Origin: Verrucomicrobiota bacterium
Lineage (GTDB): Bacteria > Verrucomicrobiota > Verrucomicrobiia > Opitutales > UBA953
Reading direction: 5' to 3'
Length of the DNA: 64,000 bases
Assembly: GCA_030830965.1 (NCBI GenBank)
Contig: JAURLX010000019.1
Coordinates: forward strand, 243,211-307,210
Shown: piece after piece, positions 8,444 through 16,709 of the stretch
Position numbering within the stretch: the first letter of the stretch is position 1
Layout: each line of letters starts with the position of its first letter
The notes under the pieces: model-generated
Seen by the model: the letters and a program-made list of their open reading frames with translations, nothing else
What the model was told of the DNA's origin: nothing
Database searches by the model: none
Translations under genes and position numbers: made by a program

Positions 8444-10222
8444 TCACTCCATGGCCCTTCGGATGTCGGGCTGGTAGGCGATTTCAAAGGCGTAGGCCTG
8501 GCCAGCCCGGAGGGACATCGGCTTGTCGCGTTCGAGCTCCTGATAGTAATGGACCTTGCCCCAGCAGCTGCGATGGCGAGGGTCGTCCGACACCACGCGT
8601 GTCTCGCGCCACTCGGCCCCGAAGTCGTCCTTCAGCACTTCGCAACGATGGGCCTCGGGTCCGAGCACCAGCGCGTTGCCCGGCGTCATGCGGGAGTGGG
8701 TGGCGGCGATCGGCAGCACGAGGCGGAAATCCTCGAGGACGAGCGGCGCCTTCGGCGTCAGCTGGAACCGCCCCGTGATCCGTCCCGGCGCAAGCTCCCA
8801 TTCGACCTTGATGGAGGCGAGGCCGGAGGAGGGCGTCTCATCGGCTCCCATGATGTCCGGCTGCTCGTAGCGGAATAAATAGACGCCCGGCCGCGTCCCC
8901 ATCGCCACCTGCGCGGACTTGCCATAATGCGAGGGGGTGTGGGCTTTGCCGCCGAACGTGTACTCGGGGATGAACGCGGATACGCGGAGGTTGGAGGGCC
9001 AGTCAAACACGCCGGGCATGTGCGGGAAGGCCAGCGAATCCGTGAAGCGGTGTGAGCCGGAGGTCACCAGTGGCAAGATGACGTGCAACCCGCTGGCTGA
9101 GTCCTCGTAGATCAGCACCCCCTGCTCCTTGCGCGGCGAGCGGTCGAAAAGGTGCAGCCTGCAGACTGCGGGACGGGGCGGCAGCCCGAGGGGGTCCAGC
9201 CCGCCTCCGGCGGTCTTGGCGAGCCGGGACCACTGGGAGAGGTAGCGGGCGGCGTCGAAGTTGGCCATGCGCGTCGTGTGCCCCGGGATGGTGTCGCGCT
9301 CGGCGTCGCGGACGACGATGATGCCGTGCTCGGCGTCGAAGAAGGTGGTGAAGAAGTTGGTGTAGAGCCGACGCACCTGGTCACGCAGGAGCGGCTCCTG
9401 CGCCGCCGAGACCCATCGGTCTCGCAGGGCCTGCAACATCATGGTGATGCAGTGCATCTGGCCGTAGGCTCCGATCCCGCGTCCGAAGCACCAGCCAAGG
9501 CCGTCGTCTCGTACGAGATCGCCGATGACCCTCAGGTATTTCTCGTAGAGGGTCCGGAGCCGGGGCAGCTTGGCGTCCCGCATCTGGATATTGGCGTGCA
9601 GCTGAAGGGCCTGACGGATGAAGACGAGGGACACGACCCCGTAGAGGTCGAAGGTCCCTCCGAAGTTGTCCGGTGACGCCGCGCGTGACGACTCGTCATG
9701 GAAGCTGTTGGTCGAGGCGGCGGACGCACGCTCGATGAACCGGTCGACCAGGGGTCCCGTGGTGTCTTGCTTGCTTAGACCGAAGGAATGACGGCAGACG
9801 GCCTTGGCGATGTCGAACGCCTGGACATGGTCATGGTGGTCAAGCTCGACGGCCAACCGCTCGTCGATGAGCCGGCGGGTGTCCTCGCCGATGCGCTCCC
9901 ATACCGGGTTTCTTTCCCGGGTGGAACCGAAGGCCAGAAGGCCGAGGCAGGCGAAGGCTAGGCCGTTGTCGGAGCCGCTGCTCATCCGCACCTGGGCGGT
10001 GATCGAACGGGCGGTCGCTTCGACCAGGTCAACCCGGTCGAGCACCGTCTCTCCGGTGGCACGAAAATACTCTCCTAGGGCAAGGGCGACGTGACCGGGC
10101 TCGTCCGACCGGGATGTCTCGCCTTCCAAGGGGGTGACGCTTCCGTCGGCGGCCAGGAAGGGAAGATTTAACTTTAGGAGCGCCTTAGTCTGGTCGAGGC
10201 ACTGACTTGCGAAATTCAACAT
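8444..10222 (-). CDS. Unassigned large protein, possible alpha-toroid plus beta-sandwich
   Basis: I do not recognise this 592-residue protein. It has no obvious signal peptide or membrane segment. The N-terminal two thirds (about 1-380) is rich in helices with spaced aromatic and Gly residues, and includes WCFGRGIGAYGQMHCI and HDESSRAASPDNFGG. The last 200 residues are strand-like and end with repeated Tyr/Trp-rich segments (CWGKVHYYQELERDKP). A helical toroid followed by a beta-sandwich is the layout of several polysaccharide lyases and heparinase-like proteins, but this is a guess from texture. I prefer the ATG at 10222 (MLNFASQCLDQ); the in-frame start at 10267 would translate a G5/C5 palindrome into a Pro-rich stretch. 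It lies 51 bases upstream of metG and may share its transcript. Confidence 0.75.
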   Translation of the reverse strand: MLNFASQCLDQTKALLKLNLPFLAADGSVTPLEGETSRSDEPGHVALALGEYFRATGETVLDRVDLVEATARSITAQVRMSSGSDNGLAFACLGLLAFGSTRERNPVWERIGEDTRRLIDERLAVELDHHDHVQAFDIAKAVCRHSFGLSKQDTTGPLVDRFIERASAASTNSFHDESSRAASPDNFGGTFDLYGVVSLVFIRQALQLHANIQMRDAKLPRLRTLYEKYLRVIGDLVRDDGLGWCFGRGIGAYGQMHCITMMLQALRDRWVSAAQEPLLRDQVRRLYTNFFTTFFDAEHGIIVVRDAERDTIPGHTTRMANFDAARYLSQWSRLAKTAGGGLDPLGLPPRPAVCRLHLFDRSPRKEQGVLIYEDSASGLHVILPLVTSGSHRFTDSLAFPHMPGVFDWPSNLRVSAFIPEYTFGGKAHTPSHYGKSAQVAMGTRPGVYLFRYEQPDIMGADETPSSGLASIKVEWELAPGRITGRFQLTPKAPLVLEDFRLVLPIAATHSRMTPGNALVLGPEAHRCEVLKDDFGAEWRETRVVSDDPRHRSCWGKVHYYQELERDKPMSLRAGQAYAFEIAYQPDIRRAME

Positions 10223-10243
10223 GCTTGAAGGTTTTTTCGTGGG

Positions 10244-10256
10244 TGGGGGTCCCCCA
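10244..10256. repeat. 13-base palindrome upstream of the unassigned gene
   Basis: Sequence TGGGGGTCCCCCA, symmetric around a central base, lies 22 bases before the chosen start at 10222. It could be a binding site or a small leader hairpin. A TTGACA-like hexamer sits next to it (10259-10264, minus strand), but no good -10 element follows at 16-18 bases, so I do not call a promoter. Confidence 0.4.
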
Positions 10257-10276
10257 TATGTCAACAATCCTTCGTT

Positions 10277-10309
10277 AAAAAAATCGTAAGTTCTATCTAT
10301 GGCCTACGA
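10277..10309 (-). terminator. Possible weak terminator after the S9 peptidase gene
   Basis: On the minus strand a 5-base stem (TCGTA / TACGA, 10305-10309 and 10284-10288) with a 16-base loop is followed by seven U residues (A7 at 10277-10283). It lies about 100 bases after the peptidase stop. The short stem makes it a weak candidate for the end of the long rhamnose/lactate directon. Confidence 0.25.
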
Positions 10310-10412
10310 AAGGGCTTCAGGTTCGGAACCAAGGGGCACATGCCATAACACGAACAGATGGGGCTCATAAGGCCCGACACGCCCTGAACGCACCCCCGTG
10401 CGCGTCGATGGG

Positions 10413-12647
10413 TCATCGGGTAACGGGCGATCCTAGCGTTTCCAGAAAGAACTTCGCCCTCATTTCGCGCAACTTGAGCGTCTCTCCCGCGCCATGGTTG
10501 GCACCCCGTACGACATGGAACTCGAAGAGGTCCCGCTTCCCGGCCGCTAGCAGGGCGTCGCGAAAATCATAGCTGCATTTGACGTCGACGTTGGTGTCGG
10601 ACTCGCCGACGGAGAGGAAAAGGCGGCCCTTGAGGTTTGCGGCGTAGGGCGCGCACGCGTTCTCCTCGTAGGACGGGCCGACAGGCCAGCCCAGCCACTG
10701 CTCGTTCCACCAAAGCTTGTCGATCCGGTTGTCGTAACAGCCGCAGTCCGCCGCCCCGGCCTTGTAGAAGTCGCCGTGCAGGAGCAGCGCGTGCGCGGTG
10801 TTCTGGCCGCCGGCCGATCCGCCGAAGATGCCGACACGGTCGAGGTCCATGCCGGGCTCGATCTTCGCGAGCGCCTTGATCCAGGCGATGCGATCCGGGA
10901 AGCCGCCGTCCCTGAGGTTCCTCCAGCTCTGATGATGAAACTCCTTGCCGCGGTGGTTGGTGCCACGTCCGTCCATCTGCACGACGTAGAAGCCTAGCAT
11001 CGAGAGCTCGCGGTGGTTGCGATTCCACCAGTTCATGGATTTGGGGGCGAAGGAGCCGTGCGGACCGGCGTAGATGTTCTCGATGACGGGATACTTCTTG
11101 GATGGGTCGAATGGGTGGGGGCGGGTGACGACGCCCCAGATGTCGAACTTCCCGTCGCGGTCCTTGGCGACAAAGGGCCGGACGTGGCTCCAACCCGCCG
11201 CCTCCAGACGCTTGGTTTCGGTCGTCAGAAGCACGGCGATCTCACGGCCGTCCGCGCCGCTTCTCAGGGTGAAGACGGGAGGGGAGTCCACCCGGGTCGC
11301 GATATCGACCAGGACGCCGCGGTCGGGGGAGAACAAGGCCTCGTGATCGGCGTTTCCCGGGGTGAGGTCGACCAAGCCCGTGCCGTCGAGCCTCACCTTG
11401 CAGATGTGATGGTGGTAAGGGTTCTCGCCGGGATTCATCCCGACCCCGATGAAGGTCACCTCGGACTTGCCCTCATCCACATGCAGGACCTGCTTGACCA
11501 TCCAGTTCCCGGAGGTGACCGGGCGAAGGATGCGTCCGTCGCGCAGGTCGACGGCGTAAAGGTGACGCCAGCCGGATTTCTCGGAGGCCCAGAGAGTGAG
11601 CGAATCGGTCAGGTCGTGCCGAAAGCGTGTCTTGAACGTGTAGACGAATTTCTCCGGCTCCTCCTCCGCCAGGAGTTTTCTCCAGCGATTCGGCCCGACC
11701 TGATACTCGATGATGCCATGACCGGTGAAGCCCCGACGGACGTACTCCGTTCGCAGCGTCTTTCCGTCGGCCGACCAGTCGAGACGGTCGGTGGAATAGG
11801 TCTTTCCGACCAGGTCCGACGGACAGCCGGACGCGGTCTTTCCATCGGAGCTGAAAACCCAAGCCTGGCGTTCCGTCCGCTCGTCCCCGGGCTTGTCATA
11901 GGGGATGTCCCGCGTCACGCCCTTGACGGAATCGACGACCTTATACTGCCTCACAGGCTGCTTCTGTTCACGCCACACGGCGAAGTGCCTCCCGTCGGGG
12001 GACCATATGGGCGGATTCACGAAGGCGGGGGACCCCATGGGACGTTCGAAGATCTTCCGTGCAGGACTTCCGTCGCCCAAGAGGAGATAGATGTCTCCGT
12101 CCTTGAATCCGACGTGCTGAGATCCCTTGGGCGACTTGGTGCCCGCGACTCCCGCGTTAAGCGTACGTCCGTCGCCGATCAGTTTCGTCACGGGAACTCG
12201 GACGCCTGCGGCATCGGTCTGCGCGAGGGATCCGTCCGGTTCGAGCCACCAAAACTTCCCTTCGCCCCTGAGGAACAAACGTCCGTCCTCCTGCGGGATG
12301 ATGGTCCTGAAGGGGAGTTGCGTCGGGGGGATCTGCCTGCCGGTCAAGGCGGAGAAGCTTTTCGCAAGGCTCGACGGATCGAAGGCGGGACGTATCTTCC
12401 CGGTGCGCGTTTCGACGACCATCCAGGCCGAGCGGTCATGGGGCGTCCGGTAGACGAGGAAGGAGCCCTGCTCCGACCATTGGAGGTCCTCGAGTTTCGA
12501 CGGAGGAGCCAGGGGGCGCCAGGCTTCGTGGAGTTCCTGCCACCGCGCGGCTGGACCTTCCTGGGCTTCACCCTTAGTCGCATAAAACGAGGAAAAGGCG
12601 GGGCTGATCGCCAAGAGGACCACGCACCCAATCTTCGGCGGTACCAT
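10413..12647 (-). CDS. Secreted S9-family prolyl oligopeptidase / DPP-IV-like peptidase
   Basis: Serine peptidase of family S9. The 744-residue product begins with a signal-peptide-like hydrophobic stretch (about 6-20), then a DPP-IV type beta-propeller region (about 40-480), then an alpha/beta-hydrolase domain. The nucleophile sits in GIFGGSAGGQNT, the acid is likely in VGESDTNVDVKC and the histidine in RGANHGAGE. It probably acts in the periplasm on short proline-containing peptides. The start is ATG 12647 or GTG 12650, both overlapping the upstream haem-protein stop (TGATG or GTGA), which suggests translational coupling. A link to sugar use is inferred only from position at the end of the rhamnose/lactate directon. 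Confidence 0.87.
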   Translation of the reverse strand: MVPPKIGCVVLLAISPAFSSFYATKGEAQEGPAARWQELHEAWRPLAPPSKLEDLQWSEQGSFLVYRTPHDRSAWMVVETRTGKIRPAFDPSSLAKSFSALTGRQIPPTQLPFRTIIPQEDGRLFLRGEGKFWWLEPDGSLAQTDAAGVRVPVTKLIGDGRTLNAGVAGTKSPKGSQHVGFKDGDIYLLLGDGSPARKIFERPMGSPAFVNPPIWSPDGRHFAVWREQKQPVRQYKVVDSVKGVTRDIPYDKPGDERTERQAWVFSSDGKTASGCPSDLVGKTYSTDRLDWSADGKTLRTEYVRRGFTGHGIIEYQVGPNRWRKLLAEEEPEKFVYTFKTRFRHDLTDSLTLWASEKSGWRHLYAVDLRDGRILRPVTSGNWMVKQVLHVDEGKSEVTFIGVGMNPGENPYHHHICKVRLDGTGLVDLTPGNADHEALFSPDRGVLVDIATRVDSPPVFTLRSGADGREIAVLLTTETKRLEAAGWSHVRPFVAKDRDGKFDIWGVVTRPHPFDPSKKYPVIENIYAGPHGSFAPKSMNWWNRNHRELSMLGFYVVQMDGRGTNHRGKEFHHQSWRNLRDGGFPDRIAWIKALAKIEPGMDLDRVGIFGGSAGGQNTAHALLLHGDFYKAGAADCGCYDNRIDKLWWNEQWLGWPVGPSYEENACAPYAANLKGRLFLSVGESDTNVDVKCSYDFRDALLAAGKRDLFEFHVVRGANHGAGETLKLREMRAKFFLETLGSPVTR

Positions 12648-15600
12648 CACTTCTTCTTGGGTGTCTTCGGTTTGAGGCCGGATAGGTAGGCCACGGCATC
12701 GCGTATCTCGGCCGGAGTCAGAATGCCGAGCATCGGGGGCATGACGGACAGCGGCAAGGTCCGTGACGCCACTTCAGCCTTCAACAGTCGCCGGCTGGTG
12801 CCGTCCGGAAGCTTGAGCAGGATCGATCCGCTGTCCTCGCTGCTCACGGATCCTGAAACGGAGGCGCCGTCCCGAAGGGTGATCGTCTCGAGACCGAATC
12901 CGGCTACGATCTTGGCCGACGGCTCGACCAACGATTCGGCGAGCTCCTCCTTCTTCCGCTGGCTGCCGACCGCGCGCAGGGAAGGGCCGACCTCGCTGCC
13001 CTCGTCGGAGTCGACCCGATGGCAGGCGATGCAGTTCGCGCCCAGGTGTCCGTTGACGACGGCTTTGCCACGGGTCGCGTCACCGCCGTCGGTGAGCAGT
13101 TCGTAAGGCAGCTCTGGTGCCGCAAGGCGAGGCGCTCCCTTGCCAGGCGCCAGATATCTCCCCAGCGAATCCTTCACCCGAGGGTCGGTGGACTCGCGGG
13201 CCAGTTCGAACACATCCAGCCTCAGGCCAGCGTCGAGCTTACGGTCGGCCAGACGTATTGCGAGTTCGTGGGTCAGCTCCAGGGCAGACGCTTCAACGCG
13301 TCCGCGCAGTGCTGCCACGACCGCCTGTTTCTCCGCCGTCTTGGCAGATTTCGACCCTAGGATCTGACGAGAGACTTTAAAGGCGGCCGCCGCGTCGCGT
13401 CGGTACAGCTGCGTCAGCGCCTCGATGCGGACCTCGGACGGGTTGCCATCGCCGGCAGCGTTGCGCAGGGTCGTCGTCACGCCTGCGTCTTCCTCCCGCA
13501 GTCCTCCGAGCAGACGGAGGGTCTGAAGGCGCACGGCCGACGCGGCCTTGGGATCATCGGCGAGGGACTTCAGGACGACGAACGGCAGGTTGGCTTCGAA
13601 TCTGACGAGGAGCCCGATCGCCAGTGCGCGTTCGTCCTGCAGCTGCAGCTTAAGGAGTTCGTCCTGTCTGGTGCGGATGAGCTCGGCAATCCGGGCGAGG
13701 TCGCGAGGCTGATGCTTCCGGGCGACGCCGTCGACGAAGTCCAACGCGGGCGGCTGATCGAAGGCCAGCAGGGCCTGCAGTGCATCACGGCGCAGAGGTG
13801 CGCCGTCAGGCTGCGCGAGCGTCCAGTCCAGGATGCGGCGCAGCGACGCCTCGTCTCCCTGGCGTAGATTCGCATTCAAGGCCCGTCGCGCGGCGTGATA
13901 GGGCAGCCCGGGCTGACCGAAGGCCGCCGCCAAGGCCGGCAGGGACTCAGGAATCCCTTCGTCATCGTGGATCGCACGGGCTGCTTCGACCACGACCTCC
14001 GGATTCGCGTGCTTGAGGAGATGCGAAAGAAGCGGCGACTTCTGTCGAGCCAGGGCGAGCGTCGCGAATACGGCCCCGGCCCCTGAGGTTGCCCGGGCTG
14101 ATTCGAGCAGACCTGAAGACGATTGGGTCCTCGCGAGTCCGCTGACGAGCCCGTGTCGGAGCCAAGGCAGGCGCAGGGCGGCTTCTGGTTCGCGCAGGAA
14201 CGCGGCAAGAGGAACGACTCCGCCGAGCCTGCCCAACGTGATGCCGGCTTGGGTCCGCAGCCGGAGGTCATCCTGCGCGAGCTGCGCGGCGACCCGTTCG
14301 ACGAGAGAAGAAGGGGCCTTGGATTCGCTTAGCACCTTGAGCGCCTGGACGCGGATCTCGGTGTCGGCATCGTCCAACAAGGCAAGCGAAGCCGTTACGT
14401 CGGCAACCTTGCCCTGACGGATGCCCATACCGTAGCCCCAGATGGCATGGATGCGGGCGAAGCGGGGAGCCTCCGGCTTGAGGGCGAGGGCCAGCATCTC
14501 CGACCATGCCCCGATGCGGTGGAGCCGGATCGAGGCGTTGATGCGGACACGCTGGTCCCGGTGCGCGAGCATCCGGAGCAGCTCGTCCTTCGGGATGGCG
14601 ACGGTGAGGGGCTTGGAGAGCACCGTCTCGGATGTGGGGTCGACATTAGGGGCCACGTCCATCCGCCACACCGCGCCTTTTCCATCAAGCGGGTAGCCCC
14701 CGATCCAGTCGGCGAAGTAGGCGCGGCCGTCGGGCGCCCAAGCCATGCCGATGCCCATGATTCCTTCGTTGATCACACGAAGATTCTCCTGGCGGAATGA
14801 GTCGCGTTCTGGCGCCAACGTGAAGGCGTCCATCTTACCCTTGGGGAACTGGTCCAGGATGAAATGGCCGCGCAGGTCGCCGTCGAGGGCGTGGCCGGGC
14901 TCGAACAGGAACCCCGCGGGACCGTCGGAATAACTGGCGATGGGCGGGGTGATCGAGAGGGGCTGGTCGGGCGCGCCCGCGGGCATCCACATGTTCTCCT
15001 TCATCCAGCGGCTTTCGAGGCCCTGATACTGATGCTGATTCCTCCATCCGCTATCAGAGCCCTCGAGCAGATAGACCAGCCGCTCGCGTTCCTTCGGCTG
15101 GTCGCCGTCGTTGTCGACGCCGATGACGTTGCCGAACGCGTCGAAGGCGATCTCCTGGGTGTTGCGCACGCCGCGGGCATAGATCTCGAAGCCGCTGCCG
15201 TCCGGCTCGCAGCGCAGGACCGCGCCCTCGTGAGGGAAGAAGAAGCGCCGGCCTTCCTTGCTCGTGACGTCGCCGCCCTTGTCGCCTACGGTCCAGTAGA
15301 TGCGTCCGTCCGGACCGAGACGGAGGCCGTGCATGTCGTGTCCGGCGTAGGCGATGTGTCCGCCGAATCCGGTCGCGACGAGCTCCCTGACGTCGGCCAC
15401 GCCGTCGCCATCCGTGTCCTTGAGCCTCCAGACGTCGGGGATGGCCGTCAAGTAGACCCAGCCGTCGAAATATAGCACCCCGGCAGCGATGCCGGAGACG
15501 GGCGAGTTGAACCCTTCGGCGAAGACGGTGATCTTGTCGGCCATGCCGTCGCGATCGGTATCGCTCAGCTTGTAGATGCGCTCCTGATGGTGAGTGAGAT

Positions 15601-15946
15601 CCTTCCAGTCGACCGAGCCGTCCTTGTTATGGTCCTTCAGGCTGCCCCGACCGGCCTTCATCTTGCCGGGTGCAAGCTCGCGCTGATAGAAGGCGAGCTT
15701 CTCGGCGGGCGAGGTCAGGCCGACGTCGTCCGGGATCCAGACGCGGTGCTCCCGGATGTCCAGGTCGCCGGCCTTGCGCCGGGTCGTCGAGGCGACGTAG
15801 GCGTCGCCGCGCTCGTCGAACGTAACCGAGGTCGGATCGGGCACGTTGAGCCCTCCCGACCACTTGAAGGGCTTCACCTCGCCGCCGAGGCCCGTGAACG
15901 GGACGAGCGATACGGCCAGGGTGAGCAGGAGGCGGGGAGGGGTCAT
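12647..15946 (-). CDS. PVC-type haem-binding protein with propeller and HEAT repeats
   Basis: Large secreted protein of the type annotated as 'membrane-bound dehydrogenase' in Planctomycetota and Verrucomicrobiota. ATG 15946 gives a signal peptide (MTPPRLLLTLAVSLVPFTG). Residues about 25-430 form a glucose/sorbosone-dehydrogenase-like propeller with calcium-type DTDRDG and DTDGDG segments. About 460-930 is a set of HEAT-like helical repeats. A cytochrome c domain near residue 970 has CIACH, with a likely distal Met in LSVMPPMLG, and the protein ends in a Lys-rich tail (PKTPKKK). It probably oxidises a sugar or alcohol and passes electrons to periplasmic carriers. The rejected upstream start at 16045 would overlap lutC and lacks a signal. 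It lies 82 bases after lutC and overlaps the S9 peptidase. Confidence 0.85.
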   Translation of the reverse strand: MTPPRLLLTLAVSLVPFTGLGGEVKPFKWSGGLNVPDPTSVTFDERGDAYVASTTRRKAGDLDIREHRVWIPDDVGLTSPAEKLAFYQRELAPGKMKAGRGSLKDHNKDGSVDWKDLTHHQERIYKLSDTDRDGMADKITVFAEGFNSPVSGIAAGVLYFDGWVYLTAIPDVWRLKDTDGDGVADVRELVATGFGGHIAYAGHDMHGLRLGPDGRIYWTVGDKGGDVTSKEGRRFFFPHEGAVLRCEPDGSGFEIYARGVRNTQEIAFDAFGNVIGVDNDGDQPKERERLVYLLEGSDSGWRNQHQYQGLESRWMKENMWMPAGAPDQPLSITPPIASYSDGPAGFLFEPGHALDGDLRGHFILDQFPKGKMDAFTLAPERDSFRQENLRVINEGIMGIGMAWAPDGRAYFADWIGGYPLDGKGAVWRMDVAPNVDPTSETVLSKPLTVAIPKDELLRMLAHRDQRVRINASIRLHRIGAWSEMLALALKPEAPRFARIHAIWGYGMGIRQGKVADVTASLALLDDADTEIRVQALKVLSESKAPSSLVERVAAQLAQDDLRLRTQAGITLGRLGGVVPLAAFLREPEAALRLPWLRHGLVSGLARTQSSSGLLESARATSGAGAVFATLALARQKSPLLSHLLKHANPEVVVEAARAIHDDEGIPESLPALAAAFGQPGLPYHAARRALNANLRQGDEASLRRILDWTLAQPDGAPLRRDALQALLAFDQPPALDFVDGVARKHQPRDLARIAELIRTRQDELLKLQLQDERALAIGLLVRFEANLPFVVLKSLADDPKAASAVRLQTLRLLGGLREEDAGVTTTLRNAAGDGNPSEVRIEALTQLYRRDAAAAFKVSRQILGSKSAKTAEKQAVVAALRGRVEASALELTHELAIRLADRKLDAGLRLDVFELARESTDPRVKDSLGRYLAPGKGAPRLAAPELPYELLTDGGDATRGKAVVNGHLGANCIACHRVDSDEGSEVGPSLRAVGSQRKKEELAESLVEPSAKIVAGFGLETITLRDGASVSGSVSSEDSGSILLKLPDGTSRRLLKAEVASRTLPLSVMPPMLGILTPAEIRDAVAYLSGLKPKTPKKK

Positions 15947-16028
15947 CGGAATCGGATAGACCTTTGGGACATCTCGCTGAGCTCTCGGTTTCCTGCCGTC
16001 GGCCTGGGATTGGACGAAATCCCGGCGA

Positions 16029-16709
16029 TCAGCCGACGAGGACAAGATAGAGCTCCTTCGGCCCGTGCGCGCCGAGGACCAGGATCCGCTCGATGTCGCC
16101 GGTCCGGCTCGGACCGGTGATGAAGGAGAGCATGCTCGGCATGCGGTCGCCGTGCCGCGCCCGGGCTAGGGCCAGGGCCGAACCGAGGTCAGGGACGACC
16201 TGCGTGACCTCGGCCAGGACGACATGCGCGTGGGGCAGGATGGACAGGGCACGTCCGCCGGAGCCGGTGCTAGATACGAGGATCGCACCGAGCTGGGCGA
16301 CGATCGCCTCGCAGGTGGTCAGTCCGGCGTCGCAGGATTCAAGCTTCTGCTTGTCGAAGCCGGCGTCGACCTCCCATGTCTCGCAGCCGAGACCGGCGGC
16401 GACGGGCCGGGTGGACGCATGTCCGTGGTAGGCGACCTTCTTCCACTGCTTCGCGACGGAGAGTTCTGCGATCGCCTTGACGGCGGACGACTGGTCAGGC
16501 ACGCGGATGAGCACCGCCTTCAGTCGTGCCAGCTGCTCGGCGAGGATGGTCAGGCTGGCCTCGGTTGTCTCGCCGCCGTCAGGAAGCCAGGGCTTGGCGA
16601 CCGTGGAGGTCATGCCGGCGACGGGCTCGCCCTTGAGATGGGGCCTCGGAGCCTTCACCTTGAGGGCCTCCCGGATGCGGGCGAAGATGTCGGAGCGCGC
16701 GTCAGGCAT
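16029..16709 (-). CDS. lutC: Lactate utilisation protein C (LUD domain)
   Basis: Third subunit of the LutABC iron-sulfur L-lactate oxidase, which converts L-lactate to pyruvate. The 226-residue protein has the LUD fold: N-terminal helix (RSDIFARIREALKV), central GLTTCEAIVAQLGAILVSSTGSGGR, and the C-terminal SFITGPSRTGDIERILVLGAHGP. ATG 16709 (MPDARSD) is preferred over an upstream in-frame start at 16763, which would overlap lutB by over 60 bases; the chosen start overlaps by eight. It follows lutA and lutB in the usual A-B-C order directly behind the rhamnose genes, suggesting use of lactate made from rhamnose. Confidence 0.9.
   Translation of the reverse strand: MPDARSDIFARIREALKVKAPRPHLKGEPVAGMTSTVAKPWLPDGGETTEASLTILAEQLARLKAVLIRVPDQSSAVKAIAELSVAKQWKKVAYHGHASTRPVAAGLGCETWEVDAGFDKQKLESCDAGLTTCEAIVAQLGAILVSSTGSGGRALSILPHAHVVLAEVTQVVPDLGSALALARARHGDRMPSMLSFITGPSRTGDIERILVLGAHGPKELYLVLVG

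Noticed and set aside
7199..8878. A long plus-strand open frame opposite metG and the unassigned gene
   Set aside because: Low-complexity Val/Gly/Asp-rich translation typical of antisense to GC-rich genes, with strong family matches on the minus strand.
10236..10264. A strong promoter from the TTGACA hexamer upstream of the unassigned gene
   Set aside because: No -10-like hexamer lies at 16-18 bases; the sequence there is CACGAA, and the resulting leader would be too short.
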